NCBI GenBank assembly: GCA_038501785.1
Contig: JBAMJR010000070.1
Coordinates: 4,890,001-4,954,000, forward strand
Source of the DNA: Myoxocephalus aenaeus
Taxonomy: Eukaryota; Chordata; Actinopteri; Perciformes; Cottidae
Direction: 5' to 3'
Length of the DNA stretch: 64,000 bases
In this document: piece after piece, positions 12,520 to 25,362 of the stretch
Numbering within the stretch: the first letter of the stretch is position 1
How the letters are laid out: the number at the start of each line of letters is the position of its first letter
Position numbers and translations under genes: made by a program
Notes under the pieces: model-generated
Databases searched by the model: none
What the model was told of the DNA's origin: nothing
The model's input: the letters and a program-made list of their open reading frames with translations, nothing else

Positions 12520-12869
12520 AACCCTTCCACGGCTTATAACACAGGTACAAAGCAGAATGATCGCACTTTGAACATGCAAGTCCATTTTTTTTTCTTCTTC
12601 TTCTGAAGCCGTCAGCCGGCATTACAGCTGCCCCTTTTCATTCCAACATCAGCACTTCTCCTCAGAAGACGGAGCACTCGAGGCAAGAGGGGGGGGGGGG
12701 GGATCGAGCGGGGGCTAAAACTGAACGAGAACCTCCGCACCGAGGCGTTTTGTTCGACATTCACTCTTCCCAGACGGAGGCCCGTGACGTCATTTGTTTA
12801 AAAGCTTTCCCAGTCAAGATGGGGTACGACTGAAATGGATTTCAAATCGGGGAGAAAAGTGCTCATTCA

Positions 12870-12908
<39 letters not shown>

Positions 12909-14858
12909 GTTCCAAGGGCACATCGCAGCAAGACAGATCCAGACGAGTCGTATTGCATTCTTTTTGCTCTTTTCCACATCGTTTGCCGGCTATATTTAAC
13001 ATGTTTGTGTGTTTTTTTCTTTTCCTTTTAGAGACTGTAAATGCACCTCAGCCAAAGTCGTACACGTTGTGATCACAATGCAATATTCAACAGGGGCGAC
13101 ACGCAAATCTCCCTGAAACATTTACATTACTGTTTCCTGTCGGCGATGAATTATTCCATGTGTTTTCTTTCTTCTTGTTCTTTTCTTGGTGTACCTCCGT
13201 TTATTCCCGCGTAAGCGGCTCCGAGCCGTGTTTTTGCGAGTAACCCCGGGCACATTTCTGACGGGTAAACACGGAAAATACGAAGCTTATTTCTTTCTTT
13301 TCTTTTATGTTTTCTTCTCGTTTCCGCAGCTCCTCCGCAGCTCGCTGGTGAACAACCGCACGCAGGCCAAAGTGGCGGAGGAGTTGGGCATGCAGGAGTT
13401 CGCCATCACCAACGACAAGACCAAGCGGCCCGTCGCCCTGCGGACCAAGACGCTGGCCGACTTGCTGGAGTGTATGTGCAGAGAGAACATCTTTACCGAC
13501 CCCTTGTCAACCTTTTTTTTATTTATTTATTTTTTATCTCTCGCACATCTCTCCAGAATGTGCAGTTTAAAATGAAGTAGCATTATTGATTTCTTTGTTC
13601 CCTTTGTGTTGGATGTCAAATCTCTTTCTCTGCTGAAGATGCTCCCCATGTGCTTAGTATGACTGGAGCAGTTGGTGATGATTTTGTCTTTTCTTTCTTT
13701 CTATTCCCTCCAGCTACAGCTGCCACAGCTAATAACCGCTGCTCGTGTGGCGCTCGACCACCTTGAAATGTTTTCGGAGCAGAAATGGGCCATAAAATGA
13801 AATATGCTTTGAGTAAAATAAATGGGCGGTGAAAGACATTCGGCCGGTGGAGAGAGAGAAGCGGGCGGCGTTGTCCGGTGGTGGTTTCATCTGAAGATTT
13901 AGCGTCTCGCTTTCAGGATGTTACACAAATTTCTAGCGACTAGTTGGTCTGGAAGGTAGAGCGCCTCATAAGTAACGCCGGGGGAAAGACAGTCGAACCG
14001 GAAGACGCAGCCGATGTAGCTCCATCACCCACCGGCCTCGCTCCGCTTTATGCGCTAAGTGGGGGTGGGAAAAAAAAGAGGAAATTAATAGCAATAAAAG
14101 CAAGACTGAGTGTGCTCCAGGGCAATGGCAGTGAGTAGGTAGCACTCAATCCTCATATTTCAAATCCTATCGCACGGCATAATGAGCGCTGGACGTTACA
14201 CGCGTGGTTTTAAACGGGGAGCCGCACCGAGGCCATTTCCTATTTTGGCAGAATGAAAAGTATGAAAGGCAAAGCGCTGTTTATTTTCATCACAAATTGC
14301 AATAACATTGCAATATTATTGTAATGTGTACTTATAATAACATGCAGGTGCAAGGCCTCCCTCCAAGGCCACACATTCAGGAGGAATTAAATGATTGGAC
14401 ACGAGCAGCTATATTTATTTATTTGTAATTTTTTTTAATAAATTATTAAAAAAAAATATATATATATATTATTTATATATATTTTTTTATATATGTATTT
14501 ATACATATAATTATTGATCAACAAATATTACAAAAGCTGTTTCTAAAACACATCACCCACTTTTTTATCTATTGTTTTCCGCCTATAAAAATCCAATATT
14601 GGTCTGGCGGTAAAATGGAAGTCTCCACAGCTTTCTGATACGAATGCATGATGTCTCCCGATCACCGAGTCCTCAAATATAGAACAGATGATACGTGAAT
14701 CTTTTGTTAATGCGTGGGTTTGAAAATCAAATAAACGTAATTAGAGACCGAAGTTTTTTTCCATTTCTTTTCCTGAACTTTTAAAACCCCAATTTTTTTG
14801 AGACCCACTGCAGTCCTCATTAGGCCAACAAAGAGCGCTAGCAGCAATGGGGACTGTA

Positions 14859-14897
<39 letters not shown>

Positions 14898-17800
14898 AGG
14901 GTGCAGACCTTGATACTCTGGCTTGAAGTGCTTCATATCATTTGCCTTTCAAATTATCTTTTTCAAAGTTGGAGGCCGTGGCAGAGTTGACGACACGGGG
15001 AAGAGGAGGGAGGGGGTCAGCGGTGGGAAATGAGCGCGCGGCTCTTCGCGCATATGAAGAGTCGTACCCTGCAGCTACGGCGGACCCTCGCTGGCCTCCC
15101 GGAATATTACCTATTATTCTTCTTCTCTGGTCCCGGAGATGAGTGGACGCGCCGGCAGCCAATAGAGGGGGAAAACAAAGATGACACCCGGCCACCTACT
15201 GCTTACATTTCCAATCTTCTCTTTTCTTTTCACTTCACTTTGTCAGCCAGTTACTCTCAATTCAGCCTGACATGCAGTTTTATCTTATATATTGTGTAGA
15301 TGTTTCTGTGAACTCTGCGTGGCCTTTGCTGTAGCAATTTCCTATTTGATGGAAAAAGAAGAAGTAGAAGAAAAAAGGCAGGGAACTCGAGAGCCATCTT
15401 TTCCAATTGTTTACATTGACATCCATGCACCTCGCTGTGGACGGCCGCCGCTGAGCCTCTGGTCTTTGTTATGGTTTCGTTTAGGAGCCCACTGTTAAGC
15501 AGAGCAGAAGAAGAGGCCACGCATCAACTACCATCTTTCATTGCTTCTTTTTGTTTATAATTGCTGTCTTTATTCCCCCCCCCCCCCCCACCCCGTCTGC
15601 AGCTTTCATCGCCGCTCTCTACATTGACAAAGACCTGGAGTACGTGCACACCTTCATGAACGTCTGCTTCTTCCCCCGGCTGAAGGTGAGGCCCCCCCCC
15701 CCCCTATTGATAGTCGCTCGCACACTCGCGCCCGATCAATGAGCCGCTCAGTCGGGGCCACCCTTCAGAGAGAGAGAGAGAAACCGGGGAAGATGATTAG
15801 GAGGGAGCTAATGGCTGCGCCCTAATGGCGCCGGCATCGACGCCGAGCACTGAAGTGGTGCTCGGGGGCCGTTGAATGGCTCTCGCTGCGGCGCCTTTTG
15901 ATCTCTATTTTAGTGACCTCTGACGAGGATGGCAAGAGTTGTTTGTCAGCCTCTCGCTATTGGTGCAGGAATTGCTCGGGCGGCTTCTCCGGGAGTGTTC
16001 TCGGGCGTCGGATAAATCGAGTAAACTTCACTCAAGACTCCCGTGGCCAGATGCGAGTGACGAAAGGGGAGAGAACCATCGGATCGTCCGAATATAGACA
16101 GAGGGAGCACTAAGACTGCTATTTCGCATGAATAAGGCTGCGGTAAAAGACCCCAAACCCATCACACGGTATCCCATAACCGAACGGGCACCCGCACAGC
16201 GTGGCCCTCTCCCTGTGAAGCCGCTGCAGCGGTCTGATACGCCATGCTAATTGCTGTCTTGGTGCGCCTCTCCAGGGAGAATCCCCGGCTCTGGAAGGGA
16301 GCTGAGCTTTGCGTCATGGTCGCTGCAAGAGAAAGCACCTCATTTCCACTTCCAAGAGAAAAGTTGTGAAACAGCCAGCACGTCTCCTCACATAGCCTTC
16401 TGGAAAAACCACGGCGCCGCACGCTGCGCCGCTTCATCCAATTTGGATGGGAATAGAGAGGCAAAAGCCGGGGACGTGAATGCTGCTTTCCTTATGTTCG
16501 AATGGTGAAATGAACTACAGCGTAGCGTTATAGCTGGCTCTTTTAGAAAACAGTCTAACGTCTCTGCTTTAGGATAAAGGAGCGTAGAAGACCACCTCCC
16601 CCAGAGAGAGGAAGAGTGAGAAGTAAAGCGGCAAAGACGGACAGCAGGAGATGGAGGAGTCGTGAAGGGGTAGTAAAGCGAGAGTAGGAGAGCGCGAGCA
16701 ACAGAAGCAGAAGCACTCTTTGTAGAAAATTAATAGGAGCAGACAGTTCTGGATTCAAAGTCTGCCTTTTTATGACAAGGCGGCCTCCCCGTTAATGGAA
16801 GGGCTTTTAGAAGTCCCCCTTGGATAAGAGAAATGTATCAGGGCTGCACACCTGGGAGACTCCCAGACGCTCTTTATATCTGGCCGGGGATTGGCTTTTG
16901 TCTTAAGTAGCCTGTGATTTGTACTCACCGTGAAGACACAGATGGAGAGCCAGTCAGGGAGAGAGCAAATAAGTGAGTGCAAAAGGAGGGGTGGTGGGTG
17001 GGGGGGGGGGGGTCATGGCAAAAATGAAATAAAAGCATGAGCGGACGAGAATGAAAGATGCGGCAGATTTTTTTATTTTTGTTGTTGTCGTTTCTTTGAC
17101 TGAAGTTTTGCAAAAGAAGAAGTTCGATGACGTGTGTGTGTGTGTGTGTGTGTGTTCTGTTTGGTCTCCGTGTCGTAGGAGTTCATCCTGAACCAGGACT
17201 GGAACGACCCGAAGTCTCAGCTGCAGCAGTGCTGTTTGACCCTGAGGACGGAGGGCAAGGAGCCCGATATCCCGCTGTACAAGTAAGAGCCTCAGAAACA
17301 CTCAGACACACCGCGGCTATTTGGAGCCGCCGTTAAGAACAAACATCATGTTTTCATCTGCCGACTGACATTTTGAAAGTAACATTTTTATTTCAAGATC
17401 TTGCTGGTGCATGGATCAAGAAGAACTTAATATATGAAGTAGACAATATGGATAATTAAGTGGTTTTTGTTCCCCAACATCCCTGTTGGATAAATTCAAA
17501 TTGTGTACTTCAATTTCTGAAACCTTTTATCAACGCCACCATTCATTTCATCCATTTACCCATTCATTCTAGCTAACTATTTCATCCATTTACCCATTTA
17601 TTCTAGCTAACTATTTCAACTATTTATCCTTTACTTCTAGCTAACATTTCATCCATTTACCCATTCATTCTAGCTAACTATTTCATCCATTTACCCATTC
17701 ATTCTAGCTAACTATTTCAACTATTTACCCATTCATTCTAACTATTTCAACTATTTATCCTTTACTTCTAGCTAACTATTTCATCCATTTACCCATTCAT

Positions 17801-18254
17801 TCTAGCTAACTATTTCATCCATTTACCCATTCATTCTAGCTAACTATTTCAACTATTTACCCATTCATTCTAACTATTTCAACTATTTATCCTTTACTTC
17901 TAGCTAACATTTCATCCATTTACCCATTCATTCTAACTATTTCAACTATTTATCATTTACTTGTAACTAACTATTTTAACTATTTAATTCTTTACTTTTA
18001 ACTATTTCAACTATTTATCCTTTACTTCTAGCTAACTATTTCAACTATTTAATTCTTTACTTTTAACTATTTCAACTGTTTATCCTTTACTTCTAGCTAA
18101 CTATTTCATCCATTTACCCATTCATTCTAACTATTTCAACTATTTATCCCTTACTTGTAACTAACTATTTCAACTATTTATCCCTTACTTGTAACTAACT
18201 ATTTTAACTAGTTATCCTTTACTTTAAGCTAGTAATTTGAAAGGTTTCATTATT

Positions 18255-18322
<68 letters not shown>

Positions 18323-19849
18323 CCACACCTTTAGCTTACTATTTCAGCTTTTAATGCACTCAACATGAGGTGTTCAGGTACACATGACTCAATATGTGGA
18401 CATAGTATTTTTACTTTAATTTGAAAACGTATTAAAGTCAGTGGAGAGTTCCCAAATTAATATTGTCTGTCTACACATTGTCATATCGCCCAATCCTATA
18501 TATTATTGGATAAAATCATTCATTTTCTTTATATACATAAATATGTTTGGCAGCCACAGGCTTTAAAAACATGATGATAACGCGCTGATATGACGTGCAC
18601 GTGCACACGCTCATGCACGTGTGCGCTGTACATTGAAAAGATGAAAGCGTGACCCGGTCTCCAGCGGAGACGGATTCAGTCGGCTTTTCTCTCCGCCGGT
18701 CCGCGTGTAAAGGTCTCTGTTGTCGTGATGTATGAACACGCCCCGAAGAGAGACCCCTTGTTTGAGGACCAAGTGTCATTTGACAGAAAACGCTTTTTGA
18801 GAGCTGTCATGAAGCAGTGTGTCGCCATGGAAACTGACAAACAGTGTTTTCTCTGTGAGGAGAAGAAGAAGAAAAGGGAAGAACAAAAAATGGGGGTCAG
18901 CCGGACGCGCAAGGGCGGTTTGCACACGGAGCGGTTTTTGTGCACCACGAACTCCACAACCCGACGTTGAATCGTTTCCCTCTTCCTCCCTTTCTCTTCC
19001 TTGTATTTATTTATTTATTTATTTATTTATTTATTATTCCGTCCGTCCTTGACACTACAATCAACGCTTCCCCTCCGCACGCTGTCGCCCGCAAGAACGT
19101 GAGCTAGAAAACAAATGGAGCCCGTGGCTGACGCACAACAACGGACACAAGCGGACAAAAGATAAATGCGAGCGAACTATCGACGGATTTTAAAGCTTTT
19201 CGCCGCAGCCTCGAGTGCAATTTCTTCTCTCTTTGACAAACACACATTGGAGCAGCCGAGGACTCCCGAGCAACCTCCTCACGAGATGACCCGACCCGGC
19301 GGTCGATACGCCGGAGTCACGGCCCTTTTTTTTTTTTTTTTATAGCGGCTGATGGCATCAAGTCTTTAAATGGACTGCATAGTGCCTTTTTTACCTTTTA
19401 GCGGACAAAGCACTTTCATTTTCCTCTCCTTCACGCACACGTTCGTACATCGAAGGTGGCGGCCTGCTCAAGGACACTTCGACATGCGGACGAGGGATCG
19501 AACCGCCGACCTTGTGCTCAAAAGGACGAACCGCTACATCTCCTGAGGCCCAGACGCCCACTGTCAGACTGACTTCAGGCTCCGTCTCGATCTGTTTTAG
19601 AAGAGTGAGGAGCAGAGAAACAGAGGGTGAGACGGAGAGGAGAAAGAGCGACTAAATGACCGAGGGAAGGCGGGAAAGGACACAAAGAGGGGGGGGAGGG
19701 TTAGGGGGGAGGAAAGGAGGAAAGGAGTTAATGCACCGAGCCCCTGCTAAAGGTTCCCTGGTGAATGTCTCTGCTTGATGACAGATTTGCACCTCAACCC
19801 CAGCACCATCACTTTACTGTACATCTCGTCTGTGCAGGACACACCAGGG

Positions 19850-19898
<49 letters not shown>

Positions 19899-20051
19899 TT
19901 ACATTGTGCAGAGAGATCGGCCTGCAAGGAGCTGCCATTAGTGCAGACGCTCAATTCGCACAATTCGGTCCGTGTGCATCCTTGAAGTTGACGAGTTCCC
20001 ATCATTTTTTTTTTTTTTACGTTATTTTAGCGGCGCGGTAATTCCAGGTGA

Positions 20052-20084
<33 letters not shown>

Positions 20085-21487
20085 CCGTCGAGATCTTGGC
20101 TGTAAACGTCGCCGCATATGCCGCGTGCGCTCCTTCGTTTGTAAAGCGAGAGAAAATGGCCGCTGAATTATTGATAAAGTGTCATAAGTGACCACATTGC
20201 ATTAAAAATGGATCGCTCTCCTGAAATAAGTAAATTGTCCGTGAATAATTCAGGCGACTCGCAGCTCGCGTACGAGATGTTTATACCAATGTTAACATTT
20301 TTCAAACATCTCCCAAGTTTTTTCCGTCGCGTCCCTGCAGGAATGCAACAAACTTGACAGCTTGATTAATTAATTTATCTATTCCCCGCCTCCCTCCTTA
20401 AATGAGGTACATCTGTAAACGAGTGACGCGGCCCCTCTTTGTTTATCCCTCCAGCGCCGCGAGGACCCGCGGGCCCCTCAAAGACTATTGTCAATCTTTG
20501 ATTTCACTTCCTCTCCCGACGTGTCGTTCCTTTAACCAAACTGAGATCTCGGCGTGTGAAGATGATGATGGGTGTCGGGAGCCGGGGAGGCTTTAAACGT
20601 TGTTTATATGTCCCTCAAAGCGCGCCGCTGAACCAGAGCCTCGCTCCCCTCCTCTCAGCCCCGCCGCTTGAGATGAATTCTATTTGTTCCAATAGAAAAC
20701 TTTTTTTTTTTCTTCTCTCACCTCCCTTTTGTGTGGTTATTTCTCCGAAGGACAATGTCCCCGAGTGTCCTTGTGCCTTTCTCACCCGGGTATTATTATT
20801 ATTATTAGTGTTTGCTCAACTCGACCCTCCTCCTCCTCCTCCTCCTCCTCCTCCTCCTCCTCTTCGTCCCTGTCATCCCAATATTTCTGTGTTTTGAATT
20901 CGCAGGACCCTGCAGACCGTGGGGCCCTCGCACGCCCGCACCTACACCGTGGCCGTGTACTTCAAAGGCGAGCGGATCGGCTGTGGCAAAGGCCCAAGGT
21001 GAGTGAGACGGTGGAATATAATAAGAATAATGGCTGTATTGATGGAGTTTATTACAGCAATTAAGCTCTCGTTGGCCTATTCTATCGGGAGGGACGTTAT
21101 GCAGAATGAAAACCAATCCATTCGTTATCGATTCCCCGTAAATTGCGCGATGGAAATATCACTTCTGTGACCATGTGACACTGTATTTACTTCAAATAAA
21201 TAAATGAAATGTATGTGTGCATGCACGCAGGCTCTACCTGGGCTATTGTGTCCACAACAACAACAGCAGCAGCAGCAGGGCAGCGATGTGTTTGTGTGTC
21301 TTTTTCTTTGACTGCACATTTATTTATTGTATTTACTGTGTGCGCTCGCACATTCACGCTTTTTGTAAAGCAAAGAAAGTGAATCTCCGCGCCAAGGCCT
21401 TTTCAGTGGCCTTCAGAGCTGGAGGGTTTGACAATAAAGCTGCAGCTGAGCCTGCGAGAAATGAAACGTAAATCCATCAAACATCTT

Positions 21488-21525
<38 letters not shown>

Positions 21526-22359
21526 CACGTGTGGAAATCCCCTCCACGGCCCCCTACTTGAAAGCGCTCCCTCTCGCTCTAAGCTGGCGATAACTTTGTC
21601 CCTTCCATAGGATCTTTGACAGCTTACTGTTTTTGTATTTACATGACTTAAGCTGCCAGCCACCTCCGCTGCCGGGCTGTGATCACGCGGCACATAATAT
21701 ATACGGAGGGACGGTGAATTGCCGGCGTAAACAGCGCCCCGGCGCCGAGCCGCCAAAACGGGCTTACCTTTTTTTTTTTTTTTGACGTGTGCACCGTGCT
21801 ACCTGGGATTGTTCGGCGAAAAAGGGCTCTTTCAAAACAAATATAAAAGCACTTCTGATAATCCTCTCAATAGTGGGGTCTGTGTGTTTAAAAAAAAAAA
21901 AAAAAAAAAAGGGACGTTTTGAATATGCTAAAGACCTTTTCTCTGTCTCCCTCTCTGTCTCCTTTAAAAAAAAAAATGTTTCTAATCTAGCATCCAACAG
22001 GCGGAAATGGGAGCTGCGATGGATGCGCTCGAAAAATGTGAGTTGTTTGGCAACACACACACACACACACATATACATATTCACACTTTAAGCCTTTCAC
22101 ACGCTTTGCCTCAGTGTTGAATATTAGCCTTGGCTGTACAGTATGCAAGATGGCTGGCAGAGAGCTGTGGCCTGGCCAGCCGGTTGGCTGCGACATATAG
22201 GACATTAGGCTGTTTGAAGTGTTCGCCCAGAGCACAGCCATGGGACGCAGCCAGGGATGGAGAGAAGAGAACCAATAAAAGAAGCGGTGGGTGAGGAGGA
22301 GGGGGGAGAGCTGAGCATCCTCGACCGAGAGAGCGCGCAAAGTTTGTGTTTTGTTTAGG

Positions 22360-22439
<80 letters not shown>

Positions 22440-25327
22440 GAGCCCGGTCTATGGGCGTCGCACTCGTAGCTCTCCGGCGCTTCTCTTCAGATTTTGAAGG
22501 AGTGCGGCGGACGCGCTCCCCCGCGCGTGCGCTGCTTCACTCCTTGGCTTTTTTTCATCTCGTCATCAGCCGCCACTTAAGGAAAATAGACAGTGTTTTT
22601 TTTTTTTTTTTTTTTGCCATTTTTCAAAGTCTCTTTGGCTGCCAAATCCCCCTAAAAAAAAAAAGAAAAAATACAATTACAGGCCTCTTGGAAACGCATC
22701 CGCGAGACCATTTCCATCTTCTCCCATTCGCCTCAATGCATATGTATGCGGATGCATAACATCATGCATTACACTGTGTGGAATTGAAGTGGAATCCTTT
22801 TTTTTTGGGGGGGGGGGGGGGGGACCGGGCTTCGCTTGCCCGCCCGCCGACCCCCCCGTGACCGCGTCATTAATCAAATGTACAATTTGTTCTTTACTCA
22901 ACTAATTAGCTCGGAGGTGAGGCGCAAATGGCTTTGCTGGAAAACGCGCCTGTCGAACTCGCAGGAGGGCGCGAGGGTCAAACTTTGATTTCATTGCGCT
23001 CATAAATGAGGCCTCCAGCCGTCTTGTGATTGATACTGTTTGTGCGCCCGAGCCTTTTTCTTTTTGTGAAACATTAGCGTTGCGGTGGCATTATTTAAAG
23101 CCCCCCCCCCCCCTCTCCCTCCCTCCTTATCAGAGGGCGTAGTTCAGTGCACACTCTCTCCTGCGTCGTCCTCCCTCCCTTAATTCCTCCCATTTCCTCT
23201 CCCCAGTGTACACCTCTGTCACCATGATTGATAGATGCTCATTGCTAGTAAATGAACATTTCTCCCCTCATAAATTGCTGCTTCGTGTGGCTAGATTAGC
23301 GATGCCTTTTTAAAAGGTCAGTTAATTTAAAAATCATCTCAAGTCTTCCTTCGCTAAAATACTTCCAGTTGGAGGGCTTTGTTTGACTTTCTATTTGTCA
23401 CATGATTTAAAACTCTTTTCTCTCTCTCCCCGAGTTGTTCCCGAGGTGAGCCTGTCAATTAATGCGGCGTTAATTAATTACTTGTGGAAATGACGCAGAG
23501 AGGCTGCACACTTTTATAAAGATCACCAGTATCGTGACGTGCGCCTTTTTAATAAAATGGGAACAAAGTGTCGATTAGACAGAAGTGCGAGGTCAGTCGG
23601 CGGGGTTTCTAACGCGCCTCTGAAGGATCTGAGCGTCCATGATGGCGCTCCAGCTCGTCTGCTGCGAGGAAACCGTCTGACGCACCATTGTCTCTCGTGC
23701 GATTGTGGCGGGCCCCCGCTTCATTTGTTGGCATGGCAAGACGAATCAAGGACATTAGCCCCGGTGTCATGTAATTGGTCATTGATTGTCTTGTTGGGCT
23801 TCACCATTACTCCTCTTGTACAACAGCCCCTTACCTTGTGTTACTCTCGGATCGAAGAAGAAAAAAAACCGCCTCCCCAGTAACGCGTCAGGTTCATTTC
23901 CATGTTTTATTTAAGGCGTCCTCGGGTATCGGGAGCACTTTGAGCAGGGTTTAACTTTTGTTTGCGTTTCTGCTGCAGAGCTTCTCTTCTTCTTTCTTTC
24001 CTGGCAGACAGAAATGCTCCACCGGTGTCGGAGAGGTGAGCGACGCGGCGGCGTTCAGTCCGACAGCTCGGGGCTCATTAAAGCGAGCGAGGGCCCGGTA
24101 CTTTTGGCGCGGTGGCTCGGCCGATTCACATTTCATTACTTGACGGCCCACGTTTTGACAGTCTGCTGCCTGTATCTGTCGAGGCGGAATTAAATGTTAA
24201 CCGAGCCCCCGGACCGGGAGGAAGATGAGCGCAAACAAATCGAGCCGAGAGCGGCCAGGTAGTTGGGGGGGGGGGGGGGCCGAGTGGACGAGCTCCTCGG
24301 GCCCCCGCGGGCTCCGTGCAACACGCACCTTTTGGTTCGAAGGCGCCATCAAATATACACGAGAACGGCTTTAACCATTTGTCATGCGTCCGTCCAGAAA
24401 AGTGCTGTCTCTGTTTTAAAGTCTCCAACACTCTCCCCTTCACATCGTTTTTTTATAGCTTCCTCGCAGCTGCTTGTTTTCTCAAACAATACAATAGCTG
24501 TTGAATAAGAATAAGGAGCGGCGGTCTGGATAGTCGCTGGAAGAGGGGGGGGGGCAGACAACTCCATTTTATTTATTTTTTCTCCCCTCAGCTTTCACTA
24601 AACCCCTTAATCTCCGGATAAAACCACTGGGTGGATATAGGCAAAGTAAAGTAGAGTGTGCAGGATCTCCATTGAATACTTGAGCTGGTTGTGTGGCCTT
24701 TGGCACGGCGGGGGAAATCCCTTCATCGACACCGCTGCGCTGGTGCACCACGGGCTGGTGGGGTGCTCGCGAGCTCGAGGTCGCGGAATAGTGAAAGCGC
24801 TATTACCAGCTGCGTGCTCTGGTGGGGGTCCTAGGGGGCGGATCCCTCATCACAGAGTCCACCGTCCAGCTGCTGCGTGAGCGAGCGTCTCCGCGCTGCA
24901 CAACTGGCCCCTCCCACCCCACCAGCGCGGCCACGCCCCCCAAAATCTCAAGACTGCAACCGTACGTCCTTTTACCGCACTGTCGATACGAAACAAACAA
25001 ACAAAAAAGACACGCCAAGAGCCAAGTGCGTTAAGGCCTGAAACCCCGGGTCATCGGGGGGATCCGGGTGCCCAGTTCCTCAGGGATGCTTCTCTCCTTC
25101 CAAAAGAAAAAGTCTTGTGTATTTTCTAGCAGCTCTATTCCTGGACGCCTGCTCCTCTTGTGCCGCATGTTAAACAATGTAAATGGCCGAAGCATTTTTT
25201 TTACGACCCCTCGAGTGCGTTATTCTCAAGTCATCTCCTGGGGGAAAACGCTGGTGATTTCCATATTTTAATGGAAATATGTAGTTTTCCCTCCAAAGGC
25301 TCACCAAGTGTTCCCCCGCTCATCGAA

Positions 25328-25362
<35 letters not shown>

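Larger units (their letters stand above)
10732..13329 (+). other. drosha: drosha intron, 2.6 kb, with nested transposons
   Basis: Half of this intron is the nested hAT complex at 10768-12050, which begins only 36 bp after the splice donor. The rest holds a CA tail (12051-12073), CCTT repeats near 12225-12258, two (GT)n tracts and a poly-G run near 12690. A full TGACGTCA palindrome sits at 12785-12792. I see no other gene. Confidence 0.85.
17283..20905 (+). other. drosha: drosha intron, 3.6 kb, repeat-rich
   Basis: It holds a minisatellite (17541-18232), an (AT)n run, TTTA repeats (19006-19036), a tRNA-like dispersed repeat (19440-19560), a CA tract, a TC tract (20053-20082) and CTC triplets (20826-20862) that lead into the next acceptor. 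I see no exon. Confidence 0.8.

Noticed and set aside
19440..19560. Possible minus-strand tRNA gene
   Set aside because: Only a T-arm-like GGTTCGATCC is present. No acceptor stem or complete cloverleaf could be built, and the sequence matches a dispersed fish repeat.
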